From the NCBI GenBank assembly GCA_003342895.1, contig PTFA01000197.1, positions 1,624,286 to 1,688,285 on the forward strand: a DNA stretch of 64,000 nt, in the 5' to 3' direction. This document shows, in pieces, positions 20,691 through 32,500 of this stretch (its first letter is position 1; each line of letters starts with the position of its first letter). Source of the stretch: Casuarius casuarius. Its lineage: Eukaryota > Chordata > Aves > Casuariiformes > Casuariidae. A model generated the notes under the pieces. It was not told the DNA's origin. It made no database searches and was given only the letters and a program-made list of their open reading frames with translations. The translations under genes were made by a program, and so were the position numbers.

Positions 20691-21200
20691 CGGCCCTAGT
20701 TTCCACCCTTTGGCAAGTCCGGCCGACCGGCCCGTATTTCCTCCCATAATTGATCAGTTCCTGGGCTATCTCCCCCCAGGTCCACACCTTTTTCCCTAGC
20801 TGCCCATGCTCGGGGGTTACCATCCCTTCCAGGGCAGCCGCGATTCTCTCCTCGCGGGGCACATTTTGGATTCTCCCCTGCAATTGGATCCCAATAGGTT
20901 TCAGGGAATCAGGAAGTCCCCGTTTTAGGGGAGTCATCCGCTCGGGATCTACTGGCAATAACATCAGAGAGCTCAAGTTCGGCTTGAGTTCCTGATCGTA
21001 CATCATTTGCAGACAAACTGCCTTTTGTACACTTTCCAGCAATTGATCGACGGAACCTGTTATAGCTAGGGGATCCCCCCTTTCCGAAGGGTTCAGCCCC
21101 CCTGCCCAGTATTGCAGCCCTCTGAGTCAGGGACCATGGGGCTCGGCGATCGCCCGTCGTCAGGAACACGCCTGGGCCCCAATATCCCTCTGCCTCCTTT
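20629..21200 (-). pseudogene. gag: Capsid-like gag remnant, frameshifted, fused to pol by deletion
   Basis: Downstream of the first Gag frame, capsid-like sequence continues in other frames: LLESVQKAVCLQMMYDQELKPNLSSLMLLPV, seen in short open pieces, then a helical EERIAAALEGM segment. It ends near 20690, where RNase H/integrase sequence starts in another frame with no nucleocapsid zinc knuckles, protease or reverse transcriptase between. At least two frame changes separate it from the 237-codon frame upstream. Confidence 0.6.
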
Positions 21201-21914
21201 TCAGATAGCAGGATTCCGTCCCCCCCCCGACAGGGATACCCTCCACACGTATTCGGTTTTGGATTCCCTAGCCGTTCTGGCAAAATCCTTTCGCAGCTTG
21301 ACCAATTCGGTAGCTGTGAAAGGGATTTCTTTGGTAACAACCTGGGGGCGGTTGTCGCTATCGTCCTCGTATACATATTCCGTTTTGACTAGTGGGCACA
21401 TATGGGAGGGGCCGTCTGCGGCCTCCTTTAATCTTTTTAGGTCCCTTTGGGGGTAAATTTGGCNTACCCCTTTTTCCTCGAGCAGCACCTCAGTTTCGGT
21501 GAGGGTGTCTGCCTCCCTCAGGAGGTTTCTTAGCTCCTCTTTCAGTATCAGATTTTGGTGCTTCTCCTCCTCTAGCGCCTGCTTGGTTTCCCACAATTGT
21601 TCTTGCAGCGGCTTTAGCGCTGCTTGCAGCGCGGCAACCACAGCCTCCGCCTGACAAGGTGCCTGCTTCCTGTCCTCCACCGCAGCTGCTAGGCACGCTC
21701 CTAGCACGGCGCAAACATTAGCTTTCCCTTTTCCTCTCTTAACTTTAGCTTCTTTTTGCAAGACCGCTATTCNGTCCACTACACTTTGCAATTGGAACCA
21801 ATGGTGCCATGCCAAGTCTCGTCCCGGGGGTGAGGGACGAGAACGGTGTACTTCCAAAAGATCATACAATTTCTCAATTTCCTCACAAAAATCGCCTGCC
21901 TTCTGGGCAGCCAT
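21201..21914 (-). CDS. ENS-1/ERNI-like coiled-coil Gag protein (open, 237 codons)
   Basis: The frame runs from ATG at 21914 to a stop at 21201 with only two codons blurred by N. The start MAAQKAGDFCEEIEKLYDLLE is an acidic helix. Residues about 85-150 form a coiled coil rich in Leu/Glu/Gln (PLQEQLWETKQALEEEKHQN). A TEYVYEDDSDN segment near 190 is a plausible tyrosine-phosphorylation context. Residues 205-225 (PFTATELVKLRKDFARTARE) look like the start of a capsid domain. From memory this resembles chicken ENS-1/ERNI, a Gag-derived protein of early embryo and neural induction; I could not check this. It is the first gene after the LTR and leader, so it would be translated from the genomic RNA. 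Confidence 0.68.
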   Translation of the reverse strand: MAAQKAGDFCEEIEKLYDLLEVHRSRPSPPGRDLAWHHWFQLQSVVDXIAVLQKEAKVKRGKGKANVCAVLGACLAAAVEDRKQAPCQAEAVVAALQAALKPLQEQLWETKQALEEEKHQNLILKEELRNLLREADTLTETEVLLEEKGVXQIYPQRDLKRLKEAADGPSHMCPLVKTEYVYEDDSDNRPQVVTKEIPFTATELVKLRKDFARTARESKTEYVWRVSLSGGGRNPAI

Positions 21915-21915
21915 A

Positions 21916-22110
21916 TCCTACAAAGGGGATTTCGTCCCGGGAGGGCCAAACCTTAAAGGAGTCCAAGTTTCCCCTATACGTTCCCGGGAGGCCAAACTGT
22001 AAGCTACTACAAAAAATGTCCTACAAAGGGGATATTGTCCTGAGGGGGTCACACCTTAAAATCCAAGTTTCCCCTATACACCCTCAGGAAGCCAAATCAC
22101 AAACCAGTAT
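21916..22110 (-). repeat. Diverged 103-bp tandem duplication in the ERV leader
   Basis: TCCTACAAAGGGGAT starts at 21916 and again at 22019. Each copy continues with CCAAG-TTTCCCCTATA and a GGGAGG/CAGGAAGCCAAA ending. The copies differ by several substitutions and small indels. They lie directly before the gag start on the minus strand, where packaging signals usually sit. Confidence 0.75.
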
Positions 22111-22288
22111 ACTAAAGATCTCAACATTCACTCCTTCCTTACGCTTCATTCGTCTCCGGCNGCTTCCCTCGCGGGAGAGCGGAACCGCGGATCGGAACTC
22201 CGCACTCGCTTCGTACTTGTTCGTACGTCTCGTTCACACGCAATCGCTCAGCACACCATAAGGTTGTACGACACTCTCCTCTCAAGGG

Positions 22289-22306
22289 ATCCTGTCCGTG
22301 ACGCCA
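22289..22306 (-). promoter_or_regulatory. Primer-binding-site-like sequence of the second ERV
   Basis: Minus strand TGGCGTCACGGACAGGAT begins six bases after the LTR end ...GGGACA. TGG start and position fit a primer site. I cannot assign the tRNA from memory. Confidence 0.65.
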
Positions 22307-22312
22307 ATTAGA

Positions 22313-23171
22313 TGTCCCAATCCAATATCGGAGGGGGTTTCGTTACGATCCCGAGGATGAGATTAAGACGCTAAAACTGGTCAAATATTGTACAACCTTT
22401 TAACTTTATTTTCCATGAAGTGGGGAGAAAAGGTGGGGGGGAAGGCGAAGGGGAGGCGAAGGGAAGAGGGGAACAGAACACGGGTAAGGGGAAAAGATAG
22501 AGAAAGTTGGAAAAGGAGAGAGGAAGCTAGCTACCACCACTCCGAGGCCGATGATGTTCCACTGACTCCATTCGAATCACAGCTCAAGCTGGGTGCCTCC
22601 GACGAGGGACGAGGGACCAGGGACCCAAACAAACAAATCCCTCGGCAATTATAGCTTTTTCAAATTAAGTTTCCCACCCCTCACGTGGTAGTTCAGACCA
22701 ATAGTAATATTTGGGTCTGGGGTCTCCTGCTCCTTATTGGGTCTCATCACTGTCCCTAGGTAGGCCGTTTACTGTTGCCGTTTCTGCTGACAGGTGCGTC
22801 TCCATTCTTGGGTCCAGCCGTTATCTCTCAAGGTCCTGACAAAGAGGTGGTAACTCCAGCAATTAGCACTGTTTCAGCAGTGCACAGGAATGCAAATTGC
22901 CAGTAACTCCCTTATCATTCCCGCCTGCACCAGCTCTGGGGCCCTTTCTCACTGAACTAGGGAGCGCGGCCTAAGGCTTCAGCAAATTTAGCTACTCATG
23001 CTAAGCAAGTTTTATAGAAGTTGTGCTAAAAACGGCAATAATTTACAGTCCAGGTCCCAAAGTCTCTGCCCGATCGTGATCTGGTTCAGCGCAGGCTCGG
23101 TGTGTCCTGGGTGGTCGCAGGGAGACCATTTCGGGGGTCGCAGCATCTTAGTCCTGTTTCCACTGGGGACA
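22313..23171 (-). repeat. 5' LTR of the second ERV (about 859 bp)
   Basis: On the minus strand it starts TGTCCC (23171) and ends GGGACA (22313), a six-base terminal inverted repeat. It has a TATA-like CTATAATTG near 22648 and AATAAA near 22410, fitting U3-R-U5 order. The inner end is firm because the primer site follows. The outer end rests only on the inverted repeat and the drop in CpG density after about 23190. There is no second LTR to compare. Confidence 0.62.
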
Positions 23172-26100
23172 GATGGCTTGTTCGGGGTTATGGTTTGCTT
23201 GCACCTTATGTACCAAGAAATGTTTAAGGCAAAAAGTTCACTCATCTGTCCGCTACACCAGGCCTCTTCCTTTTTAATCATGAATTACCAGATTTCTATT
23301 TTATAATTTCCCATCAAAATTAACTCTATGGAAATGACAAGATAAGTTTTCAAATTTCCTAGGGAGAGGATTTATCAGGGTGCATGTAAGACAACGCTAC
23401 CAAAAAAGATTGCCATATTTTCTAATAGTATTATACTAACTTATAAAGGCTGTCTTGCCTGAGTAGGCTGTCACTTTTGAAATAACTCCCATGCCAGTAA
23501 AGTGGGGATTCATTCCATGATCATTCAAGGGCCCATTATACAACTTGGGGTAAATAAGGGGATGTTCTAGCCATCCCTTGCCAGGCTCACATCTCTTTCT
23601 CTTGTCACTGCCTATATTATGGGGGCATTTGCTCATGTCTGTAGCAGAATGACAAAGGAAGTGTTTGCAGCCTAGAAAGTGAAGGTCTCCCAGTGTGAGC
23701 CTTCTGTTTATTTCATTGACATTGTGTTATTTGCTCAGGGGAAAAGGTGAACTCATCTGATTAGAATATTTGAAATGGCACAGCCATGTGGGAAAAGTGG
23801 CCTAGTTGAACTAAGTGTCCCTCTCAAGATTGCAACTTTCAAAGGGATTAAGTGTGGGGGGGGAAGGAGGCTGCAGCTGAAAATTACCAAGAGCCTCCTC
23901 CTGCTAGATCCAAGAATTATGAGAGAGAACGAGCTGAAAGAACAGAATCTTGTGAGCAATAGTGGTGGAAACACATTTCAAGTAAGAGCAAAATGAAGTG
24001 AAATGTTTCCTTTTCTCTCAAGCAAGCTTACTAGCAAATGTGCAGAACCTTGTTAACTACCTACCTTCACACAAGAACTGGTTTTGCTCGCTATGCCAGA
24101 GTTACGATACAGGAAAGCAGGAATAGCACAGCAGCTACATGATGATACAAGATAGGCCAATTCTGCCTTCAGTATCCAGCTGCAGCCACAGTAGGAGTTC
24201 CAACTTTCTCAAATATCACTGTCCTTTCCAAAGCAGTCAAGTATGTCACAGACAAGACTGATTAAGTGCAAGAGAAATAGGTAATAGGTCTCCCCAAATT
24301 TAAAGAAAATGAGCAAGACTAAAATTAAGCTTTTCTATGGAACAAGTGCATTTATCAGGATACATACAGAAGCAGTTTTATCCTCAGATTGACATTAGAT
24401 TGCATCCATACTGCATCTCCTGATTTAAGGTTCTTACAGCTTTGCTATTATTTGTAGTGGGAAAAGATTAGGGAAAGGAAAGAATAGACACGTTCACTTC
24501 TTTTCAGGCATGTGTATTCACCTTTCCTGGACAACTCCGTAGCAATTATATTTAGGAAGGAACACAAGAAAGAGTCATCAGACAACTGTAACATTCTCCA
24601 AACCCAAAAGCGCTGCTGATTCTCCATAAAGGGGGATTGCACATTCTGGATGCTGCTGATAAAGCATCTATGCAAGTATATAGCCCTTTGTCCAGTGCTT
24701 TATTGTGAAAAGAATTGCAGCAAGTTCAGTCCTGCATCTTAAAACTTCCTGCACTGGAAACCTCCTGCATACCTGAAGTAGGTATCTTTTCTCTGCAGGC
24801 TCTTTCTCCCAAAATAATGTGTTAATAACTTTCTCATGCTATTATTCAGTGAGGACTATAACGGTTCATATTTTTGTGGGGATGGAACAGAGGAAAATAA
24901 AATTTTATTCAGGCTGCATCAAATATTCTTTTGCCCTGCACCTTGTGCAATCACTACATATGTGAAAATAAGGTACTGTCAGTGCATTTTGCAGCTGTGT
25001 ATGTACCTGCTCTCAGTGCACAGCAGTGGTCTTTGCAGCCCAGAATGTCTTTCTCCTTCTGTCATTCTCTGCTTGTGCCATCAGCTTCTCCTTAAGTGTT
25101 TCATTTGATGTACTGGACTCTGAAACAACTTTAACAGTTAGTTCTGGTTTATACAAAAGCTCTCAATCTTTCTCCCTTTTTCCCTACTAAAAGTCAGTGT
25201 TTGCAAAAAAAAAAAAAAAAAAAAACCACCCTCTATAATAAAGCATTTGTGAACACCTTTTGGTGCTGTTGGAGGAGGAATCGGTAAGTGTTTGCTTTCT
25301 GCTAACCCATAGCTTAATGTTCCTCTTCTCTATACATCCTCACCAGTCTTTTCCCATACCTATTGTGTAAAGAGTAAGTGGACTCTCATCTTAAGACAGA
25401 TGTGACTATACCACAAAATGCAGTAGCATTAGAGATCTTGGAGCTTCCCCAGCCAAACAGGTATACCCTATTTGACAGGGTGCAGCCCAAATAGCACCCA
25501 AAAGCAGCACAGCCGTGGTTGCTTGTCTTTCAGCAAACTACTTACTTCAGGCACAGCACTCCGCTGATATGGCTGCTCTGCTTCTCGTTCAGGGGAAGCT
25601 CTGGCACCACGGTCTCTGCCCCACACTCCATTGCACGGCGTGGACGCATCCTGTGTGTCCACCGCTTAGTGGTCCTGAGCCTGGGTTCTGCTTGGCTGCC
25701 TACTTCAGGACCTGTCAGGAGGGAGGGAAGAAAAGGAAGAGGTTCACCCTATGTATTTTGCAGTCTGCCTTTTCCCCTCCCAAGTAGCCCCTTTGAAGAG
25801 ATAATGCTGCTATTTGAATATCATCAGGTAAAACTTCACTCAGCCATATTCTGTTTGCAATAGCAATGGAGCTCTGAAAGGAGCTCGCAAAGGGCCTCCT
25901 TGGTTCTGGACCTGCTCTAGGTTCTGTGGCAAAAGACCTCTAGGAGGGAATCCTGTTTGCTTGAACTTACTGAATAGTGAGATCCCTATACTGTGTAGGC
26001 CTTTTAGAAACACATTTTCTCCAAAGATGGTTATGTGTAAATTGCAGAACTGTGCACCCAACATTCCACCCAGCCATACTTATTTATAGGAATATAAGCT

Positions 26101-29100
26101 AGAATGAGAAATGTATGTAAGTGTACATAAGCGAAGAACTTCAGCCAGCTGATTGACAAAGGGGCAGGGAAGCTGAACTCCTGAAAGAGAGCAGAACCCA
26201 TTTGCCCCAACTTACGTTCTGTCTTGTGTTGTTGGGGTTCCCCCATGCCATTTTAAAAATGTTAATAACGTCTCTAGGCAGAAAGTGATGTTTGGGGTTT
26301 TTTTTCTGTTGGTTTTTTTTCTATTACAATAAACAGAAATACAGCAGTTTTTCCTGTTTGTATGTGTGTGTCTGCACAGCTGCCTGGCAAAGGCAGCTGG
26401 CCTTCTGCTTCACTCTGTTCCCAGGTGGAAACTGCAGCTGTCCTAGCAAGTTGTGCCATGTACTGCTATTGGAAGTAGCACTGGTTAGTGCCCTTTGCTA
26501 GAACTGGTCAAAGTCGATACTCTTACTTAAGCTTGGGGAAACTATATCTTTGTAAACAACAAGGTATGTCATCAAGACCAATGTTTTGAACAGTCCTTGC
26601 TCATCTGGGTGAGAAAGAGAAAGAATGAAACATCTGATATCTGCTGTTGAAGAAGAGGCCCAACAAAGTTTAAACACAACAAAAGGCTCTAACTTTTACC
26701 CTGTTTGTCTCAATGCTGTTACTTTTAAGGGAAGGAAAAACAAAACTAAAAAGCTTTAAGTAGCCTTCATGCTTGGTGTTTGTCTGTAGCTGCAGAGGCA
26801 ATATTGGTGTGGATTACTTAGCACCTCCCATCATGCCTGTAGTGGTAGGATATTGAAGAAAGGAGAATGCCTGGCTGTGGGGAAAAACTATTTTTGCTTG
26901 ATTCAACCTTTTGAACATTTACTGAGTATATCGAAATGATAAACCACACAGTTCCCCATTTCTGCAACAGTCTGTATCAGTGTTGTAATAGAAGAGGGCT
27001 TCTAACAAAAGATGCATGATTGATTGCAGTTATTTTGGGCTGTGCTATTTAGACATGATGCTGATCTACTATCGAGTACCAGTATTAGCTCTATGTAAAA
27101 TATCTGGGAACATGTACAAAAGGAAAATGTCAACCATAATAGCAGCCCTAGACAGAAGTCAGCACTCAGACACTTACTTTCTAAACTTGGAACAAAGTAT
27201 TTGCCCTTGCTGCTAGTTACAGAGTTTTTATCCACAACAACAGCTGCTGTGTAACCAAGGAGCAATCAAGGGAATATATCAAGGGATATGCAAGGGTGCT
27301 TTAAATGTGTCTGTGAAGTATTAAATAACTAAGCCATAGTGGCTCTGTCCTCAGAGCTAACCCAGCTGATTTATTAAGGAGTAAGCACAATTGTACACAG
27401 CCATACACTTAACCAAAAGACAGGCTCATACTTTTGGGGAAGCCATGAAGACACTAGTCCTCACCTGCTTGTATCAAATGGCATTAAGGGTGTTTAGAGA
27501 GATGTTTTGGCTCCCTGTAGATTAGAAAAAAAGGTTTTAAAGCCATGTGACAGAAGTAAGCTGGAGAAAGCATATCGAATAATTCAAATTTTGGAAAGCT
27601 CTACTGATGCTGTAAGTTTGATGCACTATCTGTAGGGATGCAAAAATGCAAAAGTTGATCCATCTTTTGATGGACTTCATACTTCAGTGAAGTACCACGA
27701 GGTGGCACTACTGTTATGTATCACCAGGATGGACCTCTGCCCTGGTAGTGCTGCTTCTGCTCCACAGTTGGACCACTGATAGTGAGTGGGGAATAGATCC
27801 TATGGATGTTCCTTTCCAAAGGCTGTTGTTCCACCCATGTGGAAAGAGTTGATTTTCAGTTTGGTGCCTAAGGGGAAAGATGCCCATAAGTATGTCCTTC
27901 AAAACAGACCCCCTTGTTGGTCTCAGATGCCAAGGAAAGACTGGCACCAAGATTCCCTTGAGACTGTGTCCTCTTTATCATACCTGAAATTAGATATGGT
28001 GGTGGGCCTCCTCTGTTCCTCATGCTGTACTGGAATAGAGGCATAAAATGCATACACACAGCAAAATATTTTTGTTCTAATTCTGGTCTCCACATCTGCT
28101 AAGCCATACTCCCTTCATTTGTTCTAGATCTGTTTGGAACCAGGTTCCTGTTTTTATAACATGGTGTCAAGGAAGGGGCACATGGTTTGCAGACAGGTTT
28201 CAGAAAAGTGAGATGCTGAGACAAGCCGGCAGCCAACAGGCCAGATTCCTAACCAGGTTGGAAATACTGGAGATCGGTGACACGCTAGTTCCTCCTGAAA
28301 GCAAGGAGTGCAGGGGGAGCTCTGTGTGGAAAAGGATGAGTGCTCAGCTTCTCTAAGCACAAGGAAGCTAGGGTTGCACACAGAATTGGGAGACTTTTTT
28401 TTTTTTTTTTTTGAAAATATGCATTTGACAGCAGGAGACTGCAAAGTATACTCTGATGTCTAGGAGTCCAAGTGGGAAGAGGGTTGACCCAGTAATAACT
28501 GCAAGGTTGAGCACAACTTTTGGGTTGTCAATTAGTAATGTCAATGCAACGGGTCAGAGTGCCTCTCCCAGACAAGAAAGCTGCATATAGAAGAAGCCAG
28601 AAGAATGGATGGTTGGGCAGCTTGGGCTATGGCAGGAACCAGAGTGACACTACAGCACCAGGGCTGTAACAGGAGCTGGCAGGCTTTACTAGCACCACAC
28701 CCCTTCCACCCAGATGTGAGAAGTCTCATCCTTGTACTGCCTACTGCAGCTTACAGAGAAGAAATGGCTTGTATTTCTGGAAGCCCCAGGAGTTTGCTGT
28801 GTATCCAACTCCAGGACTCTGTCTTTTGAGAGCCCTGCAGATTAGGACACAGCTCCAATGCGTGGAAGAACAGTGAATTGGTTTCTGGTAGTGAAGCAAT
28901 CTGAATTCATGAAGGTATCTCTACTCATTCTTCAGCATGCCATGATAGAGACACCTTGAGGTATTCATATTCTGAAGTAAATCTTCATACATTGACTAAT
29001 CAGGGAGTAATGACACATAGGTGAGCCCTGTAATAGAGCATAATCTTAAACCAGATTAAAAATTCAGCACCAAATTTAACACTAAGCAAGTGGGCACAGA

Positions 29101-31109
29101 GGAAGCAGTCTGGGAGTTTCAATGCATCCAAGAACAGAGCCCAGCTTTCCAGATGCAGGATATCATAACCAGGCTGTGAACCAGAAGGCCCCAGAAACAG
29201 TGATTCTGCAGAAATGTCAATGCCAGGGCAAATACAACTTGTAATACCTATCCAAGACACTCAGTGCTACATTTGAAGCAGAGGAGCCTCTTTGTTGCCA
29301 TCCCAACTGCTTGCATTGCCAGCCAGGGCAAGTGAGCAGTAGCCTTGGCTCATTCAGAGGAGAGACCAGGAGACCTAGGGATGAACAGACACCAAATTAC
29401 TTACTTTTCAGAAATTAACATCGTGTTCTGCTCCTCACAAGATAATGGGTGCTGCTGCCTGGACATGGGGAGAGAGACTGGAGCCCCTTCACATCCCAAT
29501 TTCTTTATAAAGGCGATGGCGACTGTGCCTGTTTTGTGCACCAGATCCTTGGCTGTGGGACCCTGAAAACCTGGGTCTTTTGTGCAGGATGGTGAATGCA
29601 TGAGGACTGGGCCTGGAGCTCACCTGGATGCTACTTGCCACAGCACAGTTACCTCCTGCAATAGGACAGTATCAGAGTTTCCTTTTCAGTGGGATTCTTT
29701 GTAGCATAAATAAGCCAGAGTCCTTTTACCCCCCTACAGCTCATGGCATCATCTCCAAGCAATTTCCATGGCACTTTCTCTTTCCCTTCTGTTTCAGAGG
29801 CTTCCCCAACTTCACTTCCAAGCCTCTTTTGTAGACACGGTACAGAAAGAGGTCCCTGCCTCGTGGAGCACCCAAAGTGGCCCGGAGAGTTCATGGCCAC
29901 ACTCAGTGCTCGCAATAGTTGCCCTCCCAAGGACATGTGTCCCTTATTCCAGTTCCCTGAGTGCTGCTCCCCGAATGCTCCCCAGGAAATAGGGTGAATA
30001 TTGGCATACCAAGCTGCAGTGATCCCCCCGCATGGGCGCCAAGTTGCAGGAGCTCAATCTGCTACTGAAGCAGCTCCCAGTAACAGTGCAATAATAGTTA
30101 CCGTGGTGACATTAACTGCTGGAGGCAATGAACGCCTCCCCCAACACCTAACGGAGGATGTTTTGGTAAACCTTCTCCAAGCCAATGGCATAGAGATAAG
30201 TTTTTAACACTGTTTCTGTATGTCACACTTCTACTGTGTGGGAGCAGAAAAACCAAAGTCATTAGCAAAAATGGAGCCTTGGAAGCCACCTGAATGCTTC
30301 ATTTTGAAAGGAGTCTATCAGGGAACTGGAAAAAGTGGTTGCACAATTTCCTAGAAGCAAATAATACTCAGAAAACCCTATCAGACTAATACTCTGCTCC
30401 CAGCTCGAGACTGGCAGCACGTTCCAGGGAGAGAAGGCAGGCAAACTGCTGGGCAAAAACATTGAAAATTCCAAGTTGTTACTGAGGTTAACAGGTAATT
30501 TGGGAAAGATTTGGTTTTTCATACGAGACTGCTGCTAGGCAGGCTGTCTGCCGTTACGTAACAGGCCTGCAGAATACTAAACCTTATGAATATGATCTTA
30601 CCAGATGGCCTGATTAGATCCTAAATTACTTGTGGGGTAACTGCTAAGCAGGTCAGAGCAGAAGTTACTGCAAGAAATAGGCTTGACTTTGTGCAGAAGG
30701 GTGCAGACTGAAAACCACGCTGCTCCAGTGAAAACGCCAGCTGCTCACGAAAGAGCAGCCTGTTTCGGATGTCTACCCAGGCACGAACACTGAACGGGTG
30801 AGTGCACACCGCTTCCTCCTCCTCCTCTCCTTAGGACACCGAAATTCCCTGAGGATTTCAGCTTGCCAGGTAGCTTTATCCAGAATTGCAGTCCTGAAAG
30901 ACACAGCAGCGCTGTAGATACAGCAGTAAATGCGATGAATCCCACCATCCAGAGACAGCGGGGAACGTTTGCGAATTAACTAAGCCAACAGCCCTGTTTT
31001 TCAGCACGTTGGGCTGAAGGCGTTTTATAACGACGTTGCTGCGATTCAGGAGAAGCAAAGCTTGTGGAGAGAGGTGATACCTTTCAGCCAGCCAGCTGAC
31101 AGAATTGGG
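23172..31109. other. DESI1-PMM1 intergenic region
   Basis: I recognise no gene here. There are poly(A)/poly(T) tracts at 25205-25225 and 28387-28404. A clean AATAAA at about 25237-25242, followed by a GT-rich stretch, could be a displaced DESI1 poly(A) signal. The many short open frames show no conserved motif. An N gap begins at 31110. Confidence 0.5.
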
Positions 31110-31507
31110 NNNNNNNNNNNNNNNNNNNNNNNNNNNNNNNNNNNNNNNNNNNNNNNNNNNNNNNNNNNNNNNNNNNNNNNNNNNNNNNNNNNNNNNNNNN
31201 NNNNNNNNNNNNNNNNNNNNNNNNNNNNNNNNNNNNNNNNNNNNNNNNNNNNNNNNNNNNNNNNNNNNNNNNNNNNNNNNNNNNNNNNNNNNNNNNNNNN
31301 NNNNNNNNNNNNNNNNNNNNNNNNNNNNNNNNNNNNNNNNNNNNNNNNNNNNNNNNNNNNNNNNNNNNNNNNNNNNNNNNNNNNNNNNNNNNNNNNNNNN
31401 NNNNNNNNNNNNNNNNNNNNNNNNNNNNNNNNNNNNNNNNNNNNNNNNNNNNNNNNNNNNNNNNNNNNNNNNNNNNNNNNNNNNNNNNNNNNNNNNNNNN
31501 NNNNNNN
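31110..31507. other. Assembly gap (398 N)
   Basis: Unknown bases. Flanking sequence on the right is a dense CpG island at the expected start of PMM1, so the gap probably hides the PMM1 promoter and/or exon 1, a typical loss in GC-rich bird DNA. Confidence 0.98.
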
Positions 31508-32400
31508 GCAGGGGGGCGGCCGCCGGGGCCCCCCCTCCGTCGCCCGCCGGGCTCCGCGGGGGTGCAGCGGGGCGGCGGGGATGGGGGAGAGCTGCAGCGG
31601 GGGGGGGTCACCCACCAGCAAAGGCCTTTTTCTCCAGGGGATGGAGAAGCGAAGCGGCGGCGCTCTCTTTTTTTAATTCATTTATTTTCATTTTCATTTT
31701 TTCATCTTTGCGCGGCCCTTGCGCTCGGCTCCCGCCCCACAGGCTGGCCCGGTGTGGGGCGCGAGGAGCCCGGGCGCCCCATCGCTTCACCGGCCCGGGG
31801 TGTGCAGGGGCAGCTGCCCTCCTGCCCCGTGCCTTTCCCAACTGGGGCACTTGATGGCCCATCCCCGTGGGAAGGTGCCCCATCGTGCTCTTGCCCTGGT
31901 TTCTGAGCTCTGGGCTGCCCAGGGGCCGTGGGGGGGGTCACGTTTGCCTGCTCCCTGCCACGCTTGGGGCAGCATGGGGCACGGCCCGCTGGTGAGCGGG
32001 AAGGTCAGGTACCAATATCCGCCCGCAGGGAGGAAGATGCGGAGGACCGCAGGTGCGCTGGCACATCCGTGAAACGCCCCACGTGGGGGTTTCTCTTTCC
32101 TCCTCCTCCTCTGCTGCCTGTGCGCCCTGTCCCCCGCCCCGTGCGTCCAGCCCCCCGCGCTCCTATCCCAACAGCGAGGTGCGGGCCGGCCTGCCGCCCC
32201 GGCCGAGCGCAGCGCTGCGGGAGCCAAGCCAGCAGGGTCCTGCCTGCGCGTGGGAGCCGCTTCTGCCCCCAGCCGCGTCCTGTTCATGGAGGCTGCTACG
32301 GACAGATGGATGGAGAAAGCAAGGGGCTGTCGTTTCGCTCGGCCCCAAGGGCATTTGGGGAAGGGGCGAAAGGACAGACGCCGCTGCCACCAGTGCCGGG
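31508..32400 (+). promoter_or_regulatory. PMM1: PMM1 CpG island
   Basis: This is very GC- and CpG-rich sequence between the gap and PMM1 exon 2. No DVDGT-type coding stretch is seen in any frame. The island is therefore promoter/intron 1 sequence, with exon 1 in the gap. Confidence 0.6.
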
Positions 32401-32500
32401 GCTGTCTGCGGTGGCTCTGCTGCGGGCTGCTCCGGGGCCCGCAGCTCATCTGCTCTCCCAGTTGCGATCTAACCTGCCGTTTTTCCTCCCACCCCTCCAG

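Larger units (their letters stand above)
18540..23171 (-). mobile_element. Second ERV, ENS-1/Soprano-like, 3'-truncated, antisense to DESI1
   Basis: Read on the minus strand: one LTR (23171-22313), a primer-site-like sequence, a leader with a 103-bp tandem duplication, gag (from 21914), an internal deletion removing protease and reverse transcriptase, the end of RNase H, integrase, and env. The sequence stops in the Env transmembrane subunit about 7-40 bases from the DESI1 stop codon, without a 3' LTR. The CpG-rich composition contrasts with surrounding DNA. Long frames remain open in gag, integrase and env despite single Ns, suggesting a fairly young element. From memory, the Gag resembles the chicken ENS-1/ERNI family; this is not verified. 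Confidence 0.85.

Noticed and set aside
28154..28444. Poly(T) at 28387-28404 as the tail of a minus-strand retrocopy
   Set aside because: No gene similarity or target duplication could be seen around it.
30001..30207. 68-codon frame in the DESI1-PMM1 intergenic region
   Set aside because: Short, no recognised family and no splice or promoter support.
31046..31906. Several long open frames running through the first N gap
   Set aside because: They are open only because N codons are never stops; flanking residues match nothing.
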